From Kitasatospora atroaurantiaca (GTDB lineage Bacteria > Actinomycetota > Actinomycetes > Streptomycetales > Streptomycetaceae), in NCBI RefSeq assembly GCF_007828955.1, contig NZ_VIVR01000001.1:6076001-6140000 (forward strand): a stretch of DNA of 64,000 nucleotides, in the 5' to 3' direction. Positions 52,250 to 60,800 of the stretch are shown here, piece by piece. Numbering within the stretch: the stretch's first letter is position 1; every line of letters begins with the position of its first letter. Made by a program: the position numbers and the translations under genes. Below the pieces are notes generated by a model. That model did no database searches, was not told the origin of the DNA, and worked only from the letters and a program-made list of their open reading frames with translations.

Positions 52250-53926
52250 TCAGGCCGGGCAGAGGCCGCGGGTGTAGTCGACCGTCGCGGCCGCCTGGGA
52301 GTACTGCCACTCGGGGGCGAGCAGGCCGGCGTCGAGCTGGGCGGCCGCTACCGGGCTCTCCACCACGTAGCCGAAGTCCTGCAGCCAGGCCGGGTACAGG
52401 TTCTTGGAACCGATGTAGAACGCCGCACCGTCGACCGCGACCAGCTTGTGGTGCAGCGCGTAGGGGTGGCCGTCCGCCCAGGTGGCGCTCGGGGCGGCGC
52501 GGAAGGAGGCGAGCTGCAGGTTCCGGCACATGGTGGCCTTCGCCTGCTGCGCGTCCCCGGTGCTCGCGGCGAGCCGGGCCCGGAGCGTGTCGCTGATCTC
52601 CGAGAGCGACTTGATCTGCGAGTAGCCGCCGCTGCCGACGGCACCCCGGTTGGCCGGGTCGCTGACCACGATGCGGACCTTCACCCCGGCGGCGAGCTTG
52701 GCCGCGAGGAGGTCGTAGAGGCGGAGGTCGTAGCGGGGGAGCGGCGGGCAGGTGCCGTTCATGTCCTGCTGGGAGATCTCGATGTGGCTCTCGGCACCGG
52801 CGATCAGCGACCGCAGGGCGTTCTCCTCGGGGTTGACCGTCTCGTAGTCGCGGTCGCCGTTGGTGTTGTCGTGCAGGCCGACGGGACCGCACTTGGCCTC
52901 GGACGCGGCGGGCAGCACGGGCCGGTACGCCGAGGCCGGGTCGGAGCTCCTGATGCCGACCCCGAGGCCGCCGACGGCGATCACCGGTACGTCTCCGGTG
53001 GCGGCGACCGGGGCGGGGTTCGCGTCCCGCTCCAGCGTCGGCAGGCAGGCGGCGCCGTTGGAGGAGGCGAACCAGGCGGCCGAGAGCGGCCCTGCGTTCC
53101 GGCAGGTCCAGCCCCAGAGGGTGTCGAGGTAGCGGCCGGCCGAGGCGGCGGCCGGGCCGCTCAGTGCGAGGTCGACGTCCGACACGGGGTGCGAGGTGTC
53201 GAGGTAGTCGTCCTTCCAGCCGTTGATGCCACCGGCGATCACGCTCTTCCCGTCGACCACCAGGAGCTTCGAGTGGTTCCAGGAGAAGGCCGTCCTGGAG
53301 GTGGTCATCGACGCGACGTTCAGGGTGATGTTGCGGGCCGCCGGGCCGAGCCTGGCGACCAGGTCGTCGCGGTAGGAGGACGGCAGCACATTGATGTTGT
53401 AGAGCGGCGCGGCTCCGACCAGGATGCGTACCTGGAGCCTGCTGCCGGCTGCCGCGGAGGCCTTGAGCCCCTTGACGAGCGCGTCCTCGAACTCCCCGTT
53501 CGGGAAGGGCGCGAGGGTGGAGATGTCGACGGTGCGGGTCGCCCGGGAGACGTTCTCGGCCATCCGGTCGAGCAGTCGGCGGGCCCCTGCCCGGTCGGTG
53601 CAGGTCGCGTCGCCCCAGCAGCCGGGGGTCTGCAGCAGCCAGTCGCCCGGAGCGCCGGCGGGTGCGTCGAGGCTGTTGCCGTCGGTGCGCTGCCAGACGG
53701 ACCCTTCGAGGCCGGGCGAGACCTGACGCAGCGTCTGCTCGATGGCGTCCAGGTGGGGCGTGCCCCGGCCGGCGGTGGCCGGTGTGCCGGGCGCGGGCGC
53801 GGCGAGGGCGGGGGCCGCGGGTACGGCGGCGAGGACGGCGGTGATCGCCAGCGCGGATCGCGTGAGACGGCCGAGGCGACGGGGCCGGTGACGGAGCAAG
53901 AGCGTTCCTTCGGGGCGTGCGGGCAC
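52250..53926 (-). CDS. Secreted phospholipase D-superfamily protein
   Basis: 558 residues from a GTG at 53926; a TTG at 53899 with GAAGGA upstream is an alternative start that leaves the signal peptide intact. The N-terminus has a Sec signal (LAITAVLAAVPAAPALAA). Two HKD motifs are present: WNHSKLLVVDGKSVIAGG near residue 218 and LHHKLVAVDGAAFYIGSKN near 492, both with the invariant His, Lys and Asp. This is the phosphodiesterase core of PLD enzymes; it could be a phospholipase D or a nuclease or toxin-like relative. QQDMNGTCPP and CWGDATC suggest disulfides, consistent with secretion. Confidence 0.9.
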   Translation of the reverse strand: MPARPEGTLLLRHRPRRLGRLTRSALAITAVLAAVPAAPALAAPAPGTPATAGRGTPHLDAIEQTLRQVSPGLEGSVWQRTDGNSLDAPAGAPGDWLLQTPGCWGDATCTDRAGARRLLDRMAENVSRATRTVDISTLAPFPNGEFEDALVKGLKASAAAGSRLQVRILVGAAPLYNINVLPSSYRDDLVARLGPAARNITLNVASMTTSRTAFSWNHSKLLVVDGKSVIAGGINGWKDDYLDTSHPVSDVDLALSGPAAASAGRYLDTLWGWTCRNAGPLSAAWFASSNGAACLPTLERDANPAPVAATGDVPVIAVGGLGVGIRSSDPASAYRPVLPAASEAKCGPVGLHDNTNGDRDYETVNPEENALRSLIAGAESHIEISQQDMNGTCPPLPRYDLRLYDLLAAKLAAGVKVRIVVSDPANRGAVGSGGYSQIKSLSEISDTLRARLAASTGDAQQAKATMCRNLQLASFRAAPSATWADGHPYALHHKLVAVDGAAFYIGSKNLYPAWLQDFGYVVESPVAAAQLDAGLLAPEWQYSQAAATVDYTRGLCPA

Positions 53927-54019
53927 AGGGATCGTTGACCGGGTTCATTCACCTGGTCGACCCCCTGAACCTACCCGATGGTAACTTGATGATCACTCAG
54001 GGAGCCGGACGGGCCTCGT

Positions 54020-54040
54020 CGATCGAGCGTCACTCGATCG
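54020..54040. promoter_or_regulatory. Perfect inverted repeat upstream of the cholesterol oxidase gene
   Basis: CGATCGAG-CGTCA-CTCGATCG is an 8-5-8 perfect inverted repeat about 94 bp before the cholesterol oxidase ATG and 94 bp from the divergent phospholipase D-type start. It may be an operator for one or both. No regulator is adjacent. Confidence 0.5.
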
Positions 54041-54133
54041 GGTGATCGTCGGCGTGTTCGAGTTACGACTACGGGAGCGGGTCCATAGCGTCGGGCCCGG
54101 ACTTGACGGTATGACGGCAACGGGGGCGGAGCC

Positions 54134-55939
54134 ATGGCGAACGAGCGGCACGGACTGACCAGGCGTGAGGTGATCGCGGCCTCGGCCGCCCTGGGCGGGG
54201 TGGCCTGGCTGCTGCGCGGCACGGTCGGGCCGGACAGCGCGCAGGCCGTCGGGGCGCCGCCGCCCGGGCTGCCCGGCGGGATCGAGCCCTACCAGCAGGT
54301 GTACGAGAACTGGGCGGGCGAGATCCGTACCGACCAGCTCTGGACCTGCGCGCCGAGCACCCCTCAGGAGGTCGCCGGCCTCGCCGACTGGGCCCGCGCC
54401 GCAGGCTGGCGGCTGCGCGCGCAGGGCCACCGGCACGGCTGGGCGCCGCTCACCGTCGCCGACGGCACACCCGCCTCGGCCCGCGTCCTGCTGGTCGACA
54501 CCACCCGCCACCTCACCGGGATCTCCCTGGTGGACGCGTCGACGGTACGGGTGCAGACCGGCGCCTCCATGGAGACCCTGCTCGCCTTCCTGGCCGGCCA
54601 CGGCCTCGGCGTCGCCGCCTGCCCCGCGCCCGGGGATCTCACCGTGGGCGGGGTGCTCGCCATCGGCGGCCATGGCACCGCCGTCCCTGCGGTCGGGGAG
54701 ACGCTGCAACCCGGCCACGGCCAGGGCTCGTTGAGCAACCAGGTCACCTCGCTCACCGCCGTCGTGGCGGACGGGACCACCGGCCGGTACGTGCTGCGCA
54801 CCTTCGACCGCTCCGAGGCCGACAGCGCCGCCTTCCTGGTCCACCTGGGCCGCGCCTTCCTCACCGAGGTGGAGCTCCGCGTCGGCGCGGACCAGAACCT
54901 CCGCTGCGTCAGCCGGCTCGACATCCCGGCCACCGAACTCTTCGCCCCGCCCGGCAGCTCGGGCGGCCGGACACTCGCCGACTTCGTCGCGCGGGACGGC
55001 CGGGCCGAGGCGATCTGGTTCGCCTACACCTCCCACCCCTGGCTGAAGACCTGGCGGATCACCCCGGACAAGCCGTTCGTCGCGCGCAGGGTGACCGAGC
55101 CGTACAACTACCCGTTCTCCGACAACATCCCGGAGCCGGTGGCCCTGCTGGCCGGCCAACTGATCGGCGGTTCCTGGGGCCTGGCGCCGGTGTTCGGCCA
55201 ACTCCAGTACCTGGTCGCCAAGGTGGGCCTCACCGGCGACCTCACCGACGTGCTGCTCTCCGGCGGGCTGCTGCGCGACCTGCTGTCCGGCGACACCCTC
55301 ACCCACCTGCTGGCCGACGGCCTCCGCTCCGACCTGTGGGGCTCCTCCCGCAACCTCCTGCAGTACGTCAGGCCGACCACCCTGCGGGTGACCGCCAACG
55401 GATACGCGGTGCTCACCCGGCGGGCCGACCTGCAGTGGGTGGTGAGCCGCTTCACCGCCTACTACCAGCAGTTGCTGACGGAGTACCAGGGGCGCGGGGA
55501 GTTCCCGATGAACGGTGCCGTCGAGATCCGGGTCACCGGCCTGGACGACCCGGCCGCCTCCGGCGTGCCCGGCGCCCGCCCGCCGCTGCTCTCCGCGCTG
55601 CGTCCCCGCGCGGACCGGCCCGAGTGGGACACCGCCGTCTGGCTGGACATCCTGAGCTTCCCCGGTACCCCCGGCCTGCACCGGTTCTGCCGCGAGCTCG
55701 AGCAGTTCCTGCTGCGGACCTTCGACGGCACCCGGGCCGGCCTGCGCGTCGAGTGGTCCAAGGGCTGGGCCTACACGGACGAGGCCGCCTGGGCGGACCC
55801 GGACATCCTCGGCCGCGTCATCCCCGACAGCCTCCGCGCGGGCGGCGGTCCGGGCTGGGACGAGGCCGTCGCCGTGCTCGACCGCCACGACCCGCACCGG
55901 GTCTTCGGCAACCCCTTCCTCGACACCGTGCTCCGCTGA
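54134..55939 (+). CDS. Type II cholesterol oxidase (VAO family, covalent FAD)
   Basis: 601 residues. A Tat-type N-terminus (TRREVIAASAALGGVAWLLR) indicates export. The VAO-type FAD domain includes CAPSTPQEVAGLADWARAAG and the histidine region of RAQGHRHGWAPLTVADG, where H101 (or H99) is the candidate covalent FAD attachment site; PGDLTVGGVLAIGGHGTAVP binds the pyrophosphate. The C-terminal two-thirds match the cholesterol oxidase substrate-binding domain (TEPYNYPFSDNIPEPVALLA, GAVEIRVTGLDDPA). It is expected to convert cholesterol or other 3-beta-hydroxysterols to 4-en-3-ones with H2O2. Its length matches the Brevibacterium type II enzyme, not the GMC-fold type I common in Streptomyces. Confidence 0.85.
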   Translation: MANERHGLTRREVIAASAALGGVAWLLRGTVGPDSAQAVGAPPPGLPGGIEPYQQVYENWAGEIRTDQLWTCAPSTPQEVAGLADWARAAGWRLRAQGHRHGWAPLTVADGTPASARVLLVDTTRHLTGISLVDASTVRVQTGASMETLLAFLAGHGLGVAACPAPGDLTVGGVLAIGGHGTAVPAVGETLQPGHGQGSLSNQVTSLTAVVADGTTGRYVLRTFDRSEADSAAFLVHLGRAFLTEVELRVGADQNLRCVSRLDIPATELFAPPGSSGGRTLADFVARDGRAEAIWFAYTSHPWLKTWRITPDKPFVARRVTEPYNYPFSDNIPEPVALLAGQLIGGSWGLAPVFGQLQYLVAKVGLTGDLTDVLLSGGLLRDLLSGDTLTHLLADGLRSDLWGSSRNLLQYVRPTTLRVTANGYAVLTRRADLQWVVSRFTAYYQQLLTEYQGRGEFPMNGAVEIRVTGLDDPAASGVPGARPPLLSALRPRADRPEWDTAVWLDILSFPGTPGLHRFCRELEQFLLRTFDGTRAGLRVEWSKGWAYTDEAAWADPDILGRVIPDSLRAGGGPGWDEAVAVLDRHDPHRVFGNPFLDTVLR

Positions 55940-56015
55940 AAGTGAGGTGCTCAGAGGCCTGGTATCACGTACAGTAGTCATGTCGTCACCCGGTCGTGGG
56001 AGAGGGGGCAGCGGC

Positions 56016-56546
56016 ATGCCATTCGTCGACGGCGATGTCGTGGTCAGGCAGGTCGGTGTGAAGAGCTGGCAGCTCGCCGAACCCCTGACCTACCAGGGCA
56101 ACCAGGAGACCTTCACCGTGCCGGTCGGGTTCGAGACCGACTTGGCGTCGGTGCCCCGGCCGCTGGTCTGGCTGCTTCCGCGCTACGGGCTCTACACCAA
56201 GTCGGCCATCCTGCACGACTACCTGTGCTGCACGGGCGTCGAACGCTCGGACGCCGACGGCCTGTTCCGCCGGTCCATGTACGAGCTCGGCGTGCCGTTC
56301 ACCCGGCGCTGGATGATGTGGGCCGCCGTGCGGCTCGGCTCGCACCTGTCCGGGGCGGGAGTCGGGCAGATCGCGGTGTGGCTGCTGGTCGCGCTGCCCT
56401 CGCTGCTGTTCGTGCTCGTGCCCGGACTGGTGGTCCTCGGCTGGCTGATCGCGTTCTGGCTGATCGAACTCCTCGCCTACCTCGCTCTCAAGCCCTTCAG
56501 CCGCAAGCGGGTGCACCGGCCCAACCTGCTCGTGAAGATGGGCTGA
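56016..56546 (+). CDS. DUF1353 membrane protein
   Basis: 176 residues from an ATG at 56016 (AGAGGGGG upstream); an ATG at 55980 would add 12 residues. The N-terminal DUF1353 domain is recognisable from FETDLASVPRPLVWLLPRYG, YTKSAILHDYLC and the ADGLFRRSMYELGVP helix, with conserved His and Asp suggestive of a hydrolase fold. The C-terminus has two membrane segments (IAVWLLVALPSLLFVLVPGL, VVLGWLIAFWLIELLAYLAL). DUF1353 is best known from phage and actinobacteria; function unknown. Followed by a strong terminator. Confidence 0.8.
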   Translation: MPFVDGDVVVRQVGVKSWQLAEPLTYQGNQETFTVPVGFETDLASVPRPLVWLLPRYGLYTKSAILHDYLCCTGVERSDADGLFRRSMYELGVPFTRRWMMWAAVRLGSHLSGAGVGQIAVWLLVALPSLLFVLVPGLVVLGWLIAFWLIELLAYLALKPFSRKRVHRPNLLVKMG

Positions 56547-56562
56547 GCCCGGCAGCCGGTTC

Positions 56563-56602
56563 GGGCCCGGCCCGGCGGCAGACTTGCCGCCGGGCCGGGC
56601 CC
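56563..56602 (+). terminator. Very strong terminator hairpin
   Basis: A perfect 17-bp stem (56563-56579 pairing with 56586-56602, arm beginning GGGCCCGGCCCGGCGGC) closed by AGACTT, 17 bp after the DUF1353 stop. No poly-U, as usual in this group. Confidence 0.75.
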
Positions 56603-56655
56603 GGGCGCACGCTGAGGGGAGCGGACGCCACGGCTCCGGTGCCAGGAGGTACGTG

Positions 56656-56919
56656 ATGCACAACCAGTGGGATGTAGAGCTGAGCTTCGAGGAAGACGGC
56701 ATTCACACGGCGTGCGACGCCAGGCTGGTCGGTACGAGAGCGCCCGGTCTGAGCGCTCACGGGGAGGCGGTGCGAAGCGCCGAGGACCGGCCGTTGGCCA
56801 GGATCGGGGAGGAGATGGCGGCCTCGCGTGCGCTGGAGGAGCTCTCCCGCAAGCTTCGGGCGCAGGCCTCCGGTGAGATCGAGGACGAGGGTCACCGGCC
56901 CGCCTATCTGATCTACTGA
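56656..56919 (+). CDS. DUF1876 domain protein
   Basis: 87 residues, ATG with AGGAGG six bases upstream. The family pattern is visible: WDVELSFEEDGIHTACDARL, a GLSAHGEAVRS strand, ADRP-like AEDRPLARIGEEMAASRALE, and a C-terminal LSRKLRAQASGEIE. Small, acidic, cytoplasmic, alpha/beta; DUF1876 is an abundant actinobacterial family of unknown role, with several paralogues per genome. Single gene between the DUF1353 terminator and the convergent aat-like gene. Confidence 0.85.
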   Translation: MHNQWDVELSFEEDGIHTACDARLVGTRAPGLSAHGEAVRSAEDRPLARIGEEMAASRALEELSRKLRAQASGEIEDEGHRPAYLIY

Positions 56920-57079
56920 CGGACCCGCTTCCGGGCGGAAGTTCCGAGGCGGACGTGGGGAGAACGCCTCATGTCCGGGCGGCCTGCCGGGTCCAGCGTC
57001 TCAGCCATCCGGAAGGAGGACGCCAGGACCCTGCAGGAGTCCGCCCTCTTCGGGCTGAACCGCGGCGCGTGGCCCCTCG

Positions 57080-57865
57080 TCAGCCTGTGCCGGCCGCTGC
57101 CAGGCGGCGGGCAGGGAGGGTGAGGTCGGCGGGGGGCGGCAGGTCGGGGGAGGCCTGCAGGAGGGCGAGGTACCGGGCGCGGGGCACCGGGGTGGCACCG
57201 AGGAGACGCGTCTGCGGGCTGTCCCACTGGGCGTCCAGCAGCCGGCCGCCGACCTGGCGGAAGCGGGCGGCAAGATCGGCGATCGCCACCTTGGCCGCGT
57301 CGGAGCGCCGGTGGAACATGGAGTCCAGGCTCAGGACCGGGCCGGTCCGGACGCCGAAGACGCCGCCGATCAGCTCGCCGTCCTCCCATACCTCGGCGCT
57401 GAGCGCCCAGCCGTGCTCGTTCAGTCGGTTCAGGCTGTCGACCAACTCGGCCGTGAGCCAGCGTGGTTCACGGCCGGCCCGGCACTCCTCGACGACGCGG
57501 CCGAAGGCCCGGTTGAGGCTGGTCGACCAGGAGAGCCGGTTGCGCAGGTGCTTGGCGAGACTGTGCCCGAGGCGGCCGGCGTCCACGGGGATCACCGGTC
57601 TCGGGTCCGGTGACCACCAGGCCACCGAGTAGGGGTCGCGGTTGTCGTCGCCGACGATGGCGACCTGCCCGTCCGCGACCAGCTCCTCGAAGAGCGCCTC
57701 GTTGAGGTCCCGCAGCGGAGGCTCGGCGGCCGGGAACGGGTACACCCCGGCCCGGTACCCCGCGAGCAGGTTCTCCGGCCCGAGGTCGCCGCAGAACGCG
57801 ACCGGACCGTCCGCCGGCGCCCGTGAGAGGTCGAGTGACGCCCAGTTCCGGTGTCTACGGATCAC
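57080..57865 (-). CDS. aat: Divergent leucyl/phenylalanyl-tRNA-protein transferase (Aat) homologue in an NRPS-like operon
   Basis: 261 residues with the Aat GNAT-like fold: CGDLGPENLLAGYRAGVYPF, AWWSPDPRPVIP, RWLTAELVDSLNRLNE, EVWEDGELIGGVFGVRTG, DSMFHRRSDAAKVAIADLAA and LLDAQWDSPQTRLLGA. Aat normally moves Leu or Phe from tRNA to N-terminal Lys/Arg of proteins. Several usually conserved positions differ here: FPW becomes YPF, the Tyr of the A-Y-x-R-L-H helix becomes Leu, AHS becomes ALS, GES becomes LDS and TPH becomes SPQ, and about 30 extra residues lie before WWSPDP. The gene starts 28 bp after the NRPS-like gene, so it is probably a dedicated aminoacyl-tRNA-dependent transferase acting on the NRPS product; this is inference. 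A plain housekeeping Aat is the alternative. Confidence 0.8.
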   Translation of the reverse strand: MIRRHRNWASLDLSRAPADGPVAFCGDLGPENLLAGYRAGVYPFPAAEPPLRDLNEALFEELVADGQVAIVGDDNRDPYSVAWWSPDPRPVIPVDAGRLGHSLAKHLRNRLSWSTSLNRAFGRVVEECRAGREPRWLTAELVDSLNRLNEHGWALSAEVWEDGELIGGVFGVRTGPVLSLDSMFHRRSDAAKVAIADLAARFRQVGGRLLDAQWDSPQTRLLGATPVPRARYLALLQASPDLPPPADLTLPARRLAAAGTG

Positions 57866-57893
57866 ACGGCGGCTCCCAGACTCCCAGGTCCCG

Positions 57894-60800
57894 TCACTCC
57901 GCCGCGGGCTGAGCCAGATAGCCGGACGAGAGCAGGTTCGCGATGTAGCGGTCCAGCAGGTCGGCGTCGACCGGGGGGATCTCGATGCCGCTCCCGGCCA
58001 GCGCGGCGTCCGTGTTGTCCCGGCTGAACAGCGGGAAGGTGTGGCGGAAGTACATCTCGCTCACCGTCAGGTCGGCGCCCGAGGAGCGGTCGACGAACAG
58101 CGGCAGGAACGAGGTCATCGGGTGGTTCGGGTGCAGCGCGGCGTAGCTCGCGAATCGGCGGACCCACTCCGGGTAGGGAAGCTCCTCGACCCGGTAGCCG
58201 AAGGCCCGGAGCCGTTCGGCCAGCGCACCGACGAACACGTACTGCGGATTGGTCAGGTGGTACACGTCCCCGGTGGCGCGGCGCCGGGTGGAGATGTGGG
58301 TCACCGCCCGGGCGAAGCAGTCGGCGGGGACGAAGTCCAGCGGCAGGTCCACGTCGGGACTGCACCCGGCGTCGGCGATGAACTTGATCAGGGCGCACAT
58401 CTCGGTGCCGGTGTTCATCATGCCGGTCCGCTGGTCGCCGGTGATGTCGTTCAGCCGGTAGATCGCGACGGGCAGTCCCTCGGCGGCCGCCTTCTGGAGG
58501 AGCGCCTCGGCGACCCACTTCGCCTCCACGTAGCCGACCGAGAGGCGGTCGGCATGGCTCAGCGGAGTCTCCTCCGTGACCCGGCGCACCCCCGCCGTAC
58601 CGTACCCGGCCAGCACGGCCATGCTGGAGAGGTAGTGCACGGGCACCGAACGGGAGTGGCCGGCCAGCCGGATGAGCTCCCTGGTGCCGGCGACGTTGGT
58701 CGGGCTGAGCTCGTGGTACGGGTAGATGAAGTTGACGTGCCCCGCGCAGTGGTACACGAGGTCCACGGTGTCGGCCAGCGCCTCGAAGCGGTCCGGAGAC
58801 AGCCCCAGGTACGGCTCCCCGAGGTCGCCGACGACCGGGACGACCCGGTCCTGCGGGAGGTCGTGCAGCGGGTCGCGCACCAGGTAGTGGCGGTGGACGG
58901 CCCGGATCCGCTCCAGTGCGTGCCGGGTGTCGTTCGCCCTGGTCAGGCAGTGGATACGGGCATTCGTCGTACGGACCAGGATGTCGAGCAGGTGAGTCCC
59001 GCAGAAGCCGGTGGCCCCGGTGAGCAGGATGTCCGAAGGCTGCTCCCAGCGGGGCGGCGGGCCCGTGTTCCGGCGGATCGGTACCAGGAGCCTCGACTCG
59101 GCCTCGAAGTCGACCCGCCCCGATCCGGCGGCGGACAAGGTCCCGGCGCGGGCGGCCATGGTGCTGCGGGCGAAGGCGTCCAGGGTCGGGTCCTCCAGCA
59201 GGGCCCTGGTCAGCGCCCGGGTCTGGCTGACGCCGATGCCGAACATGATCCGGACCCTGGCGAGCATCTCCATGGCGAGCAGCGAGTTGCCGCCCATCCG
59301 GAAGAAGTCGTCCTCCTCGCCGACCTGTTCGAGGTGCAGGAGTTGGGACCAGAGTTCGGAGATGCCGGCCGACACCGGCGTACCGGCCGCAGAGGCCGTG
59401 GCGCTCTCCTTCGCGGCCCTGCCGAGGGAGAGGCTCCGCCGGTCCACCTTGCCGCTGCGCTTGAGCGGCAGGCGGTCGACGGCGGTCAGTCTCGCCGGGA
59501 GCATGTAGCCGGCCAGGGTCTGGGCCAGGAACGAGCGGAGCCCGGCCTCCGACACCGGCTCGCGGGCCTGCTGCCCGGCGGGCCCGGCCCTGGTGTAGAA
59601 GGCGACCAGGGTCTTCTCCTCCCCGGCGCGGCCGTCCGCGACCACGGCCGCACGGTCCACGTCCGGGTGGGCGGTGAGGGCGGCCTCGATCTCGGCCGGC
59701 TCGACCCGGAATCCCCGGATCTTCAGCTGGTCGTCGATCCTCCCGAGGAACTCCAGCCTGCCGTCGGGGCGCAGACGCCCGGAGTCCCCCGTCCGGTACA
59801 TGCGACCCCCCGGCTCCGGGGAGTACGGGTCTGGGAGGAAGCTCTCCGCGGTCCTGCCGGGCTGCCGCCAGAAGCCGCGGGCGACGCCGCGGCCGCCGAT
59901 GAAAATCTCCCCGTCCTGCCCCGCCGGGACGGGCTGCAGCCGCTCGTCGAGCAGGTGCACGTACGTGTCGGGGAGCGGGCTGCCGACCGGCACCCTGCTC
60001 CCGCTCCGGGCGGCGAGGAGGCCCTCGTCGAGGACGCAGAGGGTCGAGGTGATGGTCGTCTCGGTGAGCCCGTACGCATTGAGCAGGTCCACGCCGGGCA
60101 TCCGGCGGAACCATGAGCGGCAGTCGTCGGCGTGGACGACGTCCCCGCCCACGATCACGAGCCTCAGCGAGGAGGACGGAGCTCCGTCGTCCTCGGTCGC
60201 GCTCACGAACTGGTGCCAGTACGCAGGGGTCAGGTCGGCGACCGTGATGCCGTGCTCGCGGAGCCGGGACATCAGCTCGGTGGGGGCCCAGCCCCGGTCG
60301 GCGGCCAGCACCAGGGTGCCGCCGCTGAGCAGCGTGGTGAAGATCTGCTCCAGCGAGGTGTCGAAGCCCAGCGCGCCGAGCTGGAGCACCCGGTCGTCGG
60401 GGTGCAGGGCGTAGGCGTGGACCAGGTGCGACAGGACGCAGGCCAGCGACCGGTGGTCGATCATCACGCCCTTGGGGGCCCCGGTCGAACCGGAGGTGTA
60501 GATCATGTAGGCGAGGTCGTCGGGCGCCGGGCCGTCCGGCAGCGATTCGGCCGAGGGTGAGGCGGAGTCCGCCCGGAACTCCTCCGGCAGGACGAGCTCG
60601 GCCGGCCCGGCGATCCCGGCGTGGGCGGCGTCGGTCAGGACGACCGTGGAGCGGGAGTCCTCGACGAACTGGGCCAGCCGGCGCTCGGGCAGGCCGGGGT
60701 CGAGCGGGAGGAACGCACCGCCGGACTTCAGGACCGCGAGCAGCCCGACCACCATGTCGGGGCTGCGCTCGAGGCAGACCGTGACGATCGAGTCGAGGCC

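Noticed and set aside
57642..60116. 824-residue plus-strand frame opposite the NRPS-like gene
   Set aside because: Antisense shadow; all adenylation, carrier and reductase motifs are in the minus-strand frame.
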